Source: Janthinobacterium fluminis
GTDB taxonomy: Bacteria > Pseudomonadota > Gammaproteobacteria > Burkholderiales > Burkholderiaceae_D
DNA length: 64,000 bases
Reading direction: 5' to 3'
NCBI RefSeq assembly: GCF_028595325.1
Contig: NZ_JAQQXR010000001.1
Location: 1,178,001-1,242,000, forward strand
In this document: one piece after another, positions 36,386-48,622 of the stretch
How the letters are laid out: the number at the start of each line of letters is the position of its first letter
Numbering within the stretch: the stretch's first letter is position 1
Notes under the pieces: model-generated
The model's input: only the letters and a program-made list of their open reading frames with translations
Told to the model about the DNA's origin: nothing
Databases searched by the model: none
Made by a program: the position numbers and the translations under genes

Positions 36386-37497
36386 GGCAGCACCAGCGGC
36401 AGCATGGCGCCACGGCCCTCGCGCGTCAGCGAGAACGCCTGCTTGTATTCGCCGCGCTTGATGCGGTGCGTCACCTCGCGCACGTAGTAATTGCCGTCGT
36501 AGCTGAAGCCGACGCCGCGTACGCCGACCAGGCGGCGCGCCCGCAACGCCTGGCCGTAGCGCACGGCGTCGACCTCGCCGCTGCCGGTGACGGCGTCGCC
36601 CGACTGCGTCGCGCTGGCCATCGCGCGCAGGCCGGCCTGCACCGGGTTCAGGTTGGCGCTGTCGCGCGGCAAAGTGGTGCGCAGCGAGCCGGCCGGCCGC
36701 AGCGCCAGCGGCGGATGCAGGCTGGACGGCAGCGGAATGGCGATGGCCATTTTGCTGAAGGGCTCGACGATGGTCACGCGCGGCTGGGCCGGTCCCAGCG
36801 CGTCGTAGCTGAAGTTGATCGGATTGTCGACGTTGCTGTCGGCGCCCATATTCATCGTCAGCGCCGGCTGCGGCATGCCGATGCGGTTGTCGATGCCCCA
36901 GTAGGCCGTGTTAACGCCGGGGATGGGGGTCGGCTCGATATAGAAGACGAAGCCGTTGCGCCGCGCCAGTTCCTTGATGTAGTCCAGGTCGCTGCCCTGC
37001 TGCGAGGGTATGCGGTCGATCTGTATCGGCACGTCGGTGGTCGGCGTCACCTGCGGCACCAGGCCCAGCGTCGCATAGCCGGCGATCAGCCGGGTGACGA
37101 TGATGGAGTCGGGCTGGTTCGGATAGGTTTCATTCTTTTCCTCCAGGCTGAGCTTGACGCTGATGTCCTTGCCAAACACGTGCAGCGTCGATTCGCCGGG
37201 CCGGTTGCTGGGCGCGACCTGGTGGTTGGTGATGATGCCGTCGATGAGAATCTGCGGCATCACGCCGATGAAGACCATGATGATGACGCGGCTGGGCGGA
37301 TCGAGCAGGCCGCTGAGCAGCAGGCCGTAGTCGAGCAGCGCATCCTTGCCGAGGCTGAAGCTGATCTTGAAACCGTCGAAATCCTGGTCGCGGTTGGTCA
37401 CTTCCAGGCTCACCAGCGCATCCATCAGCGGATACGGCGCCGGCAGCGGCAGCGTCGGGCCGATCAGCAGTTGTAAACGCACTCCCAGGCTGGGCAT
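36382..37497 (-). CDS. eCIS hub protein (gpD/gp27-like)
   Basis: A 371-residue late-control-D-like protein: ALVSLEVTNRDQDFDGFKIS, IMVFIGVMPQILIDGIITNH, YATLGLVPQVTPTT and GSDLDYIKELARRNGFVFYI, the last being the typical gpD/VgrG hub strand. The C-terminus has YYVREVTHRIKRGEYKQAFS. It forms the ring between tube and spike. Together with the following OB-spike it corresponds to one Afp8/VgrG chain split into two genes. It begins 2 bp after the LysM gene stop. Confidence 0.9.
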   Translation of the reverse strand: MPSLGVRLQLLIGPTLPLPAPYPLMDALVSLEVTNRDQDFDGFKISFSLGKDALLDYGLLLSGLLDPPSRVIIMVFIGVMPQILIDGIITNHQVAPSNRPGESTLHVFGKDISVKLSLEEKNETYPNQPDSIIVTRLIAGYATLGLVPQVTPTTDVPIQIDRIPSQQGSDLDYIKELARRNGFVFYIEPTPIPGVNTAYWGIDNRIGMPQPALTMNMGADSNVDNPINFSYDALGPAQPRVTIVEPFSKMAIAIPLPSSLHPPLALRPAGSLRTTLPRDSANLNPVQAGLRAMASATQSGDAVTGSGEVDAVRYGQALRARRLVGVRGVGFSYDGNYYVREVTHRIKRGEYKQAFSLTREGRGAMLPLVLP

Positions 37498-37499
37498 CG

Positions 37500-37799
37500 T
37501 CAGATCGCTCCGCTCTGGGGGAACTGGATGCGCAGCAGGCGGCCTATCGTGTCGCTCAGTTCCTGCGGCTGCATCGCGTTGTTGCCGTCGCAGACGCGCC
37601 AGAATTGTTCCGGGTCGCCCATGTAGCGCGCGGTGATGTTGTCGAGGCGGTCGCCCTGCACCACCGCATGCTCGGCGATCAGCGCGCCCTCGCCCGGCGG
37701 CGGCACGAAGCGCCGGCGCAGAAAGGCGATCTCACGGCCGTCGGGCGTGACATGGCGGGCCGTCTCGATGCCGTAGTAACGGCTGGTCACTGCAAACAT
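37500..37799 (-). CDS. LysM-like baseplate protein
   Basis: A 99-residue protein whose C-terminal half is a LysM/tail-X-like module: AVVQGDRLDNITARYMGDPE, QFWRVCDGNNAMQPQELSDT and LLRIQFPQ. In phages and eCIS such proteins clamp the hub and the tube initiator. The N-terminal half (RYYGIETARHVTPDGREIAF) is specific to eCIS versions. The AGGTAAAGC ribosome site precedes the ATG. It lies between the Pvc7-like tube-initiator gene and the hub, the canonical position. Confidence 0.88.
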   Translation of the reverse strand: MFAVTSRYYGIETARHVTPDGREIAFLRRRFVPPPGEGALIAEHAVVQGDRLDNITARYMGDPEQFWRVCDGNNAMQPQELSDTIGRLLRIQFPQSGAI

Positions 37800-37810
37800 G
37801 CTTTACCTCG

Positions 37811-38464
37811 CTAGAGTTTGAACGAAGCGCCCACGTTCAGCGCGCTGTTGACGACGTTCGTGGTCGCCATGACTTCCTTGGCAATCTGGTAGGCCATGAA
37901 TAGCGTGTGGCCGGGGTTGCTCAGCTTCAGGTCGACATAACTGAGCACGTGCAGCGTCAGGTCGACCTTGGCGCGGATCGGGTTCAACAGCGTGTCGTAG
38001 GCTTCCTCGGTGATGCCGAAGCCGGTCACGCGCACCGGCAAGACCCGCGTCGGCCCCCAGACGAACAGCGTCAGCGGCGCTTCCGGCGGGATGATTTCGA
38101 TATTGCCGGCCTGGGCCAGCGCCAGGTTGGCGATGACGCTCAGGCTTTTCGGGTAGAGCAGCATTTCCAGCGCGGCCAGCATCGGCGACACGCCGACGGC
38201 CATCGCCAGCGGATTGCCCTGTTCAAGCTGGTCGGCGGCGTCGACCTCGACGTTGAGGGTGATGGTTTCCTTCGGCGGCCCCGTCAGGCGGAAAGCCTCG
38301 GCGCGGTCGCCGCCGTCGCCCCCGCCGCTCGAACGCGCCTCCAGCCGCCGCGTCATCGTGTCCGGGTTGTACTGGAACACGACCACGCTGGCCAGCGGGT
38401 TGACCGGATCGAGTCCGATGATGGCGCCCTTGATCAGGCGGGGGGAACCGGGGAAACTACTCAT
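37811..38464 (-). CDS. CIS tube-family baseplate/tube-initiator protein (Pvc7-like)
   Basis: A 217-residue protein with SVVVFQYNPDTMTRRLEARS, KETITLNVEVDAADQLEQGN, MLAALEMLLYPKSLSVI and LTLFVWGPTRVLPVRVTGFG, the diagnostic features of the CIS tube-protein family found once per eCIS. It is thought to form the first layers between hub and tube. EEAYDTLLNPIRAKVDLTLH fits the conserved C-terminus. A ribosome site (AAGGA) lies in the 33-bp gap after the second DUF4157 gene, where the ATGA chain is broken, so its rate of translation may be set independently. Confidence 0.88.
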   Translation of the reverse strand: MSSFPGSPRLIKGAIIGLDPVNPLASVVVFQYNPDTMTRRLEARSSGGGDGGDRAEAFRLTGPPKETITLNVEVDAADQLEQGNPLAMAVGVSPMLAALEMLLYPKSLSVIANLALAQAGNIEIIPPEAPLTLFVWGPTRVLPVRVTGFGITEEAYDTLLNPIRAKVDLTLHVLSYVDLKLSNPGHTLFMAYQIAKEVMATTNVVNSALNVGASFKL

Positions 38465-38497
38465 GGCCTTGCTTCCTTGTCTGGGTTGCGGCGCGCT

Positions 38498-39427
38498 TCA
38501 GGGGCTGATGGTGCCGCTGCCGGTCAGCGCGTTGCCCGGATTGGTGTTATTCGTAGTGATCTCCAGCGAACAGTCGACATCGCCGGCCAGGCCGCTCCAG
38601 GTCTTGGTCTGGCTGCCGGCGCCGGTTTCGTATTCCTCGGTGTCGCCGTTGAAGTGCCAGCCGCTGGTGATCGGCTGTATCCAGTACGCCAGCCGCGTCG
38701 CCGGCCGCGCCGACATCACGGCACTGGCGCTGATCGAGAAGCCGCCGCTGCTGGGGATGCGGAACACGTTCGGAAACCTGGCCGTGCCGGTGGCCACCGT
38801 GAAGGTGAACGGGCGCGGCAGCGCCGGCGCCGCCGTCGGCGTCGCCCCGGAACCCGACCCCGGGCCGGCCGGCACCTGCATCGTTTGCGGCGCCTCGTCC
38901 AGGTCCTGCTTTTGCACGACGGCGTTGCCGCCCGTCGTCTCGGCGATGGCGCCGGCGTCGCGGCCGGCCACGATGCGGCTGGCCGCGCGGTTCGCCTCGC
39001 CCTCATGGGCCGCGCCCGCACGCCGGGACGCGACGATGGCGGCCGGCGGCGCGGCAAAGCCCTGCTGGACGGTGTGGGCCAGTTCGTGGGCGATCAGGTG
39101 CTTGCCTTGCGGCGTGTCCGGCGCAAAACGACCGCGGCCGAAGGCGATATGCGGGCCGACGGTATAGGCCGAGGCGTGCAGCGCCGCCGCCGAATCGGCC
39201 GCCGCGGCGTCAGTGTGCACGCGCACCCGGCTCAGGTCGCGCTTGAAATGCCCCTGCATCGCGCCGCGGGTGGCGCCGTCGAGCGGCCTGCCGGCCGATT
39301 GCAGCATGTCGCGCACGCCGGCCGCCGCCCTTTCCTCGGCCGGCATCGAACGGCGCAGCATCGCGCCGGCGGCGGGGTTCGCCGCCCCGCTGTTCGGATG
39401 TAAATCCGCGTATCCCATGTTTTTCAC
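38498..39427 (-). CDS. DUF4157 putative eCIS cargo protein B (GTG start)
   Basis: A 309-residue protein. Residues about 45-125 form a DUF4157 domain (GRPLDGATRGAMQGHFKRDL, VRVHTDAAAADSAAALHASA, APDTPQGKHLIAHELAHTVQ) with an intact HExxH zinc motif (HELAH near 112). A Pro/Ala/Gly linker follows, then a beta-rich C-terminal domain (FTFTVATGTARFPNVFRIPS, TRLAYWIQPITSGWHFNGDT) that I do not recognise. DUF4157 is strongly tied to eCIS cargo and toxins, so this is a candidate payload. Initiation is at GTG 39427 with GGGAGG six bases upstream; the ATG three codons later is too far from that site. Confidence 0.85.
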   Translation of the reverse strand: MKNMGYADLHPNSGAANPAAGAMLRRSMPAEERAAAGVRDMLQSAGRPLDGATRGAMQGHFKRDLSRVRVHTDAAAADSAAALHASAYTVGPHIAFGRGRFAPDTPQGKHLIAHELAHTVQQGFAAPPAAIVASRRAGAAHEGEANRAASRIVAGRDAGAIAETTGGNAVVQKQDLDEAPQTMQVPAGPGSGSGATPTAAPALPRPFTFTVATGTARFPNVFRIPSSGGFSISASAVMSARPATRLAYWIQPITSGWHFNGDTEEYETGAGSQTKTWSGLAGDVDCSLEITTNNTNPGNALTGSGTISP

Positions 39428-39455
39428 GTCAACCTCCCTGATTGCCAGGCTGCGA

Positions 39456-40616
39456 CTAGACAAGCTCTTCACCGCTCGCCGTCTCGTCCTCCGTCGCCAT
39501 TTCCGGCCCTTCAGCCGGCGCCATCTCGCTGTCCAGCGCGCTTTTCTTCGGATGGCAGCGGCTGTCTTTCTTGAATTGCTTGTCGTCGGTGCTGGGATAG
39601 ATGACGCCCTTGAACTTGCCCGACACGCCAAGCTTGCTCTGGATGCCGGGGCTGACCTCCCAGGCCTCGATTTCCGATTTGTCGCGCACCGTGCCGGAGG
39701 TGTGCCCGCCATTGGCGCAGACCACCAGGCTCTGCGCGCACTTGCGGTAGGCGAAGCGGCCGTTCGGTATCGCCATCCAGTCGTCGTTGTCGTCGCAAGT
39801 CTTGCCCTTGTCGCACTCCTTGTCGCAGGTGAACAGGGGCCGGTACTTCTTGCCGTCGCCGGCCTTGCGGGTCTTTTGGCCGGCGCAGGCGACGCCGTTT
39901 TCCTCGTCGGGGCAGGAGCCGCCCAGGCAGGCGAGAAACGCGCAACTGCCTTCAAACAGGATGTTGCCGTCGTGGATGGCCGCCCGCTGTATGTGCCGCG
40001 AATAGATCGAGCCACCCGGCGCGCGCGGCGCCGCGCCGGCCAGCGGGCGGGCGTCGGCGATGCCGGCGCCGGCCGCATCGGCCTCGCGCTCGAAGCTGTC
40101 GGCCCGGGCGCCGCCATTCATCCCGGCCGGCATGCCGGTGCCCCGGCCCTGCTGCACCACGTGCGTCAGCTCATGCGCCAGCAAGCGCTTGCCGTCGGCC
40201 GTCTCCGGCGCATATTTTCCGGCGCCAAACACCACGTCGCGCCCCACCGTGTAGGCGTGCGCGTCGATGGCCTGGGCCGAGCGGGCCGCACCGGCGTCGG
40301 TATGCACGCGCACATGGGAAAACGCGCTGCCCAGGCGCGGCTCCATATAGGCCAGCGTGGCCCGGTCGAGCGGCCGGCCCGGCGCGCGCAGCACCTCGTC
40401 GACTATCGGCGGAATCGCGGCCGGTCCGGCCGCGCCGCCCGTGGCATGGCGCTGCAACTGGCGCTTGCGCGCGGCGCAGGCGTCGCAGCTGGCGCCGCCT
40501 ATGGTCTGGCCGCCGCAGGCGCATTTGCGCTGCAACAGCGCCGAGGCCGGGGCCAAGGCCGAGGCCGTCGCCGCGCCGGCCGGCGCCACCTGCCTCTGGC
40601 GCGCCAGGCCGCTCAT
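39456..40616 (-). CDS. DUF4157 putative eCIS cargo protein A with Cys-rich C-terminal domain
   Basis: A 386-residue protein. The N-terminus bears LLQRKCACGGQTIGGASCDA with CxC and CxxC pairs, a zinc-finger-like segment often preceding DUF4157. DUF4157 (about 75-185) includes GRPLDRATLAYMEPRLGSAF, VRVHTDAGAARSAQAI and HELTHVVQQG (HExxH near residue 146). The C-terminal domain (about 205-386) has about ten Cys (SCAFLACLGGSC, FTCDKECDKGKTC, RKCAQSLVVC) and a WMAIPNGRFAYRKC...VRDKSEIEAWEVSP layout faintly like a double-psi beta-barrel. The activity is unknown. It starts by ATGA overlap with the small gene upstream and is a likely injected cargo. Confidence 0.86.
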   Translation of the reverse strand: MSGLARQRQVAPAGAATASALAPASALLQRKCACGGQTIGGASCDACAARKRQLQRHATGGAAGPAAIPPIVDEVLRAPGRPLDRATLAYMEPRLGSAFSHVRVHTDAGAARSAQAIDAHAYTVGRDVVFGAGKYAPETADGKRLLAHELTHVVQQGRGTGMPAGMNGGARADSFEREADAAGAGIADARPLAGAAPRAPGGSIYSRHIQRAAIHDGNILFEGSCAFLACLGGSCPDEENGVACAGQKTRKAGDGKKYRPLFTCDKECDKGKTCDDNDDWMAIPNGRFAYRKCAQSLVVCANGGHTSGTVRDKSEIEAWEVSPGIQSKLGVSGKFKGVIYPSTDDKQFKKDSRCHPKKSALDSEMAPAEGPEMATEDETASGEELV

Positions 40617-40866
40617 GGCGCGATGCTGCCGAAAACCGACTGGGCGATCTGTTGGCCCAGCCGCAATGGGTCGCCGCCGCCCGCCAGCGCGATGGGCTCG
40701 GCGGCCAGTTCCGCCACCAACGCCCCCTGCGTCAGGCCGGGCGCGACGCCGCGCTCGGTCAGCAGGCGCGACAGCTCCGCCTCGACGGCCGCCTGCAGCA
40801 GGTGGCGCTGGCCGGCCGGCACGTCGATGCCGTCGAGGATCAAGCGCTCCATGCGCAGCTCGATGT

Positions 40867-40870
<4 letters not shown>
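40613..40870 (-). CDS. Small eCIS-associated protein of unknown function
   Basis: An 85-residue protein starting MNIELRMERLILDGIDVPAG, then LQAAVEAELSRLLTERGVAP. The N-terminal strand-turn (ERLILDGI) and the following amphipathic helix are similar to small proteins found beside the ATPase and DUF4157 genes in eCIS loci. No domain is known. It overlaps both neighbours by ATGA, so it is produced in step with the ATPase and cargo A. A cargo chaperone or loading adaptor is one possibility, from position only. Confidence 0.78.
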
Positions 40871-43040
<2,170 letters not shown>

Positions 43041-43044
<4 letters not shown>

Positions 43045-44375
43045 ACGGCCACCTGCTGCTCGGGGTCGAACACCGGCAGCGCCGGCGTGCCGGCGAGGAT
43101 CGCCGGCACGCTGTCGATGCCGTCAACGCGCAGGCGCACCAGATACAAACCCTTTTTCACGACCGGCACCTTGACGGTGATGGTGGTCGGGGTTTGCTGG
43201 TAGGTCGGCGACAGCGGATCGGGGTTGACCAGGCTGGCATATTCCAGTTGCCGGTCGCCGAAGATGACCAGCACGCGCTGGTTGGCGCGCACGCGCGGGC
43301 GGCAGGTCAGCGTCAGCACGTCGCCGGGATTGACGGTGGCGACCGTGGTGCTGTTGGGCGACAGCGTCACCGTCGGCGCCAGCGCGAACGCCACCGCCGT
43401 CTTGCTTTGCAGCGCGGGCGAGCCGAGCGGACGCGAGATCGCCGTGACCGTGTAGGAGCCCGGCGCCCAGCGCTCCAGGGCGTCGGCGTCGTCCGCCAGG
43501 TCCGGCAAGAGCAGCCGCACCTGGTCCTGGGCGCCAGCCTCGGGCGGCAATGGCGCCAGCTCCACCAGCGGCGGCGGCAGCGGTTTGGGTAAAGGCGGCG
43601 GCGGCTCGGGCAGCGGCGGAATCAAGCTGCTGAAGCGCAGCATCGTGTCCTGCGCCTGCAAGCCTTCGCCGAGCAGCAGCAACTGCTCGCCCAGCCGCGC
43701 GGCGGGCTGGTGCAACGGCGGCACGACTTCGCGCAGCGACGGGCCGGCGCCCGTGACGGCGCTGACGCCGCGGTCCTGCTCGCCGCGCCGCAGCACCGGC
43801 AACGCCGCGCTGCCGCCGCGGTTGCTGTCGATGAGCACGACCGCGCACTCATACGCCGCCGAAAAGCGGTAAGGCGTCTGGAACGAGGACCACAGCTTGG
43901 ACAACTCGTCGAGCGACAGCGGAAGGGGGGTGATGCGGATGCGCTCGAACTGGTCGGCCAGGTTGCTGCCGCCGAGCGCGTCGCGGATTTCCTGGCGGCC
44001 CAGCAAGGGATGGTCGTGCAGCACGCTCATGGCGCCGCCGATGATCAGGTGGCCGGCCGCCGAGTCTTCGTTGTCGTTGTCGCTGCGGCCGTAAGCGGTG
44101 ACCAGATAATGCAGGTTCAGCGCCAGCGGCGGCTGCGCCGACTCGCCGGGCCTGACCTGGCGCGGCATGTCCATACTGCGCCACGCGGCGCTGATGACGG
44201 TCTGGTACAGGAAAATATTGATCTGCGCCGGTTTCAACTCGCCCTTGCGCGCCAGATCGAGCGGCTGGGTCGTCACGGACAGGTCGTTCAGTCCGCTGAT
44301 GAGCGCCTGCACGGGCGCCGTCAGCAGGTGGCGCAGCGTGGCCGTGACGGCGGAAAGCGCGCGGGCGTCGCTCAT
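43041..44375 (-). CDS. eCIS tail-terminator/cap protein (DUF4255, Pvc16-like)
   Basis: A 444-residue protein with an N-terminal DUF4255 domain: AVTATLRHLLTAPVQALISG, KPAQINIFLYQTVISAAWRS, LALNLHYLVTAYGRSDND and LHDHPLLGRQEIRDALGG. This domain caps the distal end of tube and sheath in Afp/PVC (Afp16). A Pro-rich linker (about 250-285, LPEPPPPLPKPLPPPL) leads to an Ig-like C-terminal half (YTVTAISRPLGSPALQSKTA, VLVIFGDRQLEYASLVNPDP). The extra half makes it longer than a minimal cap (about 200-300 residues). ATGA overlaps on both sides. Confidence 0.9.
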
Positions 44376-45406
44376 CGCCCGCCCCGCTGCCCTTGCTGGG
44401 CAAGAAATTGCTCCAGGCTCAGCGAGGCGGGCCGCGCCGCCTGCCGGGTTGCCGGCGCCGGCGCGGCGACGGCGCGCACCTCGATGCGGCCGATGGTGAC
44501 GCGGATCGTCGGCATGGCCGGGACAGCCGCTTCGCGCGGTGGATTGGCCGCCGCCGCGACGGTCACGGCGATGGCGCGCGGCGCCGGCTCCAGCGCCCGC
44601 GCGCTCTGCTGCGGCCGTGGCGGCGGGCCGGCGTCGCGCGCCGCAGCCGGCGCCCGGTCGCGCGCCATGGCGGGCTGGACGGGCACAGGCACCTCCCGGC
44701 CTTTGCTGAACGGGGCCGCAGGCTCCGGCGCCGCCGCCCGGCGCGCAGGTTCCGGCAACGGCGCGACGGGATGCGGCGCCGCCATGTCGACGCGGCGCGC
44801 GGGCATGTCGGCGGCGCGCGCGCGCAAAGGCGGCGCGACCTGCGTGGCCGGCTGGCGCCGCTGCGGCGCCCGCTCCGGCAAACCGGGCGCCGGTTCGACG
44901 GGTGCGGCAAGGCGGCGCATCCTGACCGTGTCCGGCACGGCGGGCTTACGGTCGGCCGACAGCGGCGGCGGCTCCGGCGCGGCCGGCGCGGCATCGCGCA
45001 GGGTGCGGGCGGCGCGCTTGCCGGGCTGCCGCGGCGGTGGCGGCGCAAGCTGGGCGCCCTCGTCCGCCTCGGGCGAGGGCATGGCGGCGCGGCGACGGCG
45101 GCGCGTTTCCGCGGGCGGCGGTGCAAGCATGACGGGCTGGGACGGCGCAGTTTGCGGCGCCGGCGGTGCAGCTTGCGGCCGCGTTACGAGCGGCGCCGGA
45201 TCGGCCGGCGCCGGCTCTGGCGGACGCGGCGCCTGCATGTGGCGGGCGGCGGCGTCGAAGCGCGGCGGAGCGGCCGTTTCGACATCCTCCACCACGCCGT
45301 TGGCGCCGGCGCGCCCCACCGGCTCGTAACGCGACGGCAGACGCGGCACGACGGCCTGCGCCGCGCCCATCTCCCGGGCCACCAGCGCTGCCAGGAAGTC
45401 GCTCAT
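44372..45406 (-). CDS. Pro/Ala/Arg-rich eCIS-associated protein
   Basis: A 344-residue protein. A short N-terminal helix (MSDFLAALVAREMGAAQAVV) and a structured C-terminus (MPTIRVTIGRIEVRAV, SLSLEQFLAQQ) enclose about 230 residues rich in Pro, Ala and Arg, predicted to be disordered. The end motif IRVTIGRIEV is one I associate with proteins at the same place in other eCIS clusters. The function is unknown; a tether, scaffold or length-related role is possible. ATG 45406 overlaps the upstream stop (ATGA). The frame remains open further upstream, which is a shadow of the neighbouring gene. Confidence 0.78.
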   Translation of the reverse strand: MSDFLAALVAREMGAAQAVVPRLPSRYEPVGRAGANGVVEDVETAAPPRFDAAARHMQAPRPPEPAPADPAPLVTRPQAAPPAPQTAPSQPVMLAPPPAETRRRRRAAMPSPEADEGAQLAPPPPRQPGKRAARTLRDAAPAAPEPPPLSADRKPAVPDTVRMRRLAAPVEPAPGLPERAPQRRQPATQVAPPLRARAADMPARRVDMAAPHPVAPLPEPARRAAAPEPAAPFSKGREVPVPVQPAMARDRAPAAARDAGPPPRPQQSARALEPAPRAIAVTVAAAANPPREAAVPAMPTIRVTIGRIEVRAVAAPAPATRQAARPASLSLEQFLAQQGQRGGR

Positions 45407-46158
45407 AAGCGAACCATATCCAGATACATATCGCGGCGCCGCGCCGGCAAGGCCAGGATATCCGCCTCGCTCCAGCCGTAGGCGCGCGCCAGCGTGTGCA
45501 CATCGTGCAGCATGCGCTGGGCCCAGGCGTCCAGTTCGCGCCACAGGAATTCCGCGATATCGAGCAGATTGCGCCAGGCGTGGCCGCAGGCGGGACAATC
45601 CAGCGCCAGTTCGATGCGCGCCTGCGGATCGGCCACGGCCATCGCCTCGGCGATGGCCGCCAGCGCGGGCGCCGGCAGCGCCTCCAAGGGCACGGCGGCG
45701 CCGCCGCGCAGCACGGCGCTGACGCAACGCCGCAGCAAAGCCAGCTGCGGCACGGCGCCGTCGTCCGCGAACGACAAACTGAGCAGGTCGGCGCTGTTCG
45801 GCACGCGGAAATGGATGTCATATCCGCCGCTGTGCAACTGGTGCACGGTGGCGTCCCGTTCATCGTCGTCATCGTCGTGCATGCCGGCTGGGCCGCACAC
45901 ATCGTCGATGCTGAACGTGACGTCGAGCCGCTCGCCGCAAACCGGGCATTGCGCCAGCGCCGCCATCGTCTCGCCGAACAGCGCCCGGCGCAGGCGGAAC
46001 AGCCGGGCGTCGCGCGCGCCGACGGGCAGCGCCGCCAGATGGCCGGCGGCCGCGCGCGGCATCGCCGCCGCCAGCATGGCCACCGCGCGCCGGGTCGGCG
46101 ACTGCTCCAGACCGCCCTCCCACGCCAGCAACAAGTCCTTGGCCGTCGGCATCTGCAT
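45403..46158 (-). CDS. T4-type baseplate/hub chaperone-like protein
   Basis: A 251-residue protein ending YGWSEADILALPARRRDMYL, the signature of the T4 baseplate (gp26/gp51-type) family that accompanies tails and eCIS. Two CxxC pairs (AQCPVCGERL near residue 72 and LDCPACGHAW near 195) probably bind zinc. The N-terminus reads PTAKDLLLAWEGGLEQSPTR. It is thought to help hub and baseplate assembly rather than being part of the mature particle. Gap to the tube gene 5 bp; ATGA overlap with the next gene. Confidence 0.84.
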   Translation of the reverse strand: MQMPTAKDLLLAWEGGLEQSPTRRAVAMLAAAMPRAAAGHLAALPVGARDARLFRLRRALFGETMAALAQCPVCGERLDVTFSIDDVCGPAGMHDDDDDERDATVHQLHSGGYDIHFRVPNSADLLSLSFADDGAVPQLALLRRCVSAVLRGGAAVPLEALPAPALAAIAEAMAVADPQARIELALDCPACGHAWRNLLDIAEFLWRELDAWAQRMLHDVHTLARAYGWSEADILALPARRRDMYLDMVRL

Positions 46159-46163
46159 GACGC

Positions 46164-46688
46164 TTAACCCACGTCGTTCAGGGTCGGCTCAGCCGGCTCG
46201 ACCACCTCGCGGTCGCGCTCCCAGCCCTCGTTTTCCAGTTTGATGTGCTGGATCGCCACCGCGTTGGCGTTCGCGTCCAGGTCGGGCAGCGCCTGGTACT
46301 CCGACACCCAGCAGCGGAACACCTTGTACGCCAGCGCCAATTGCCCGGCCTCGTTGTAGACCTCGATGATGATCTCCTTGCGGAAATCCTTCAGCGACGT
46401 TTCCGCACCCAGGCCCGAACCGTAGTTCCACACCTTGCTGGCCCATTGCTCGAACTCGCTGTCGTGGGTCACGCCGCGCTCGATGGAAATGGCCTCGAAC
46501 TCGGTGCGGCCCGGCGACTTGCGGCTCGACGAGGGGTCGCCGCCCTCGCGGTGCTTGACCACCTCGGTGGTGCGCTTCAGGCCGCCGACCTTGCTGACGC
46601 CGGCGACGTAGCGACCGTCCCATTTGACGCGGAACTTGAAGTTTTTATAAGGATCGAATCGCTGCACATTCACGCTGAACTGGGCCAT
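46164..46688 (-). CDS. eCIS tube protein (gp19/Hcp-like)
   Basis: A 174-residue phage-type tail-tube protein: FDPYKNFKFRVKWDGRYVAG, VSKVGGLKRTTEVVKHREGG, FEAISIERGVTHDSEFEQWA and IIIEVYNEAGQLALAYKVF, followed by WVSEYQALPDLDANANAVAI. This matches T4-gp19-like tube proteins stacked as hexamers inside the sheath. Only one tube gene is present, whereas Afp/PVC have two. A very strong AAGGAGG site precedes the ATG, fitting the need for many copies. It is 10 bp downstream of the sheath gene. Confidence 0.95.
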   Translation of the reverse strand: MAQFSVNVQRFDPYKNFKFRVKWDGRYVAGVSKVGGLKRTTEVVKHREGGDPSSSRKSPGRTEFEAISIERGVTHDSEFEQWASKVWNYGSGLGAETSLKDFRKEIIIEVYNEAGQLALAYKVFRCWVSEYQALPDLDANANAVAIQHIKLENEGWERDREVVEPAEPTLNDVG

Positions 46689-46698
46689 GACTTCCTCC

Positions 46699-48492
<1,794 letters not shown>

Positions 48493-48594
48493 GTCGCCCT
48501 CCTTCAAAAGTTTGCTTCAGTCGAAATTCGGCATGCTGCTCCTGTACTGGGTATCTGCTTTCACGATGCGAGTTGCCTAGCGAACTCAACAGAA

Positions 48595-48622
48595 AGGCTA
48601 GCAGACGAGTAAACAATGTCAA
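48595..48622 (-). promoter_or_regulatory. Putative sigma-70 promoter of the eCIS operon
   Basis: On the minus strand a perfect TTGACA (48617-48622) lies 16 bp from TAGCCT (48595-48600), about 100 bp upstream of the sheath start. The -10 is weak. A small inverted repeat GAGTT-N8-AACTC (48570-48587) follows just downstream and could be an operator. This is the only plausible promoter I see for the 23-kb operon. Confidence 0.5.
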
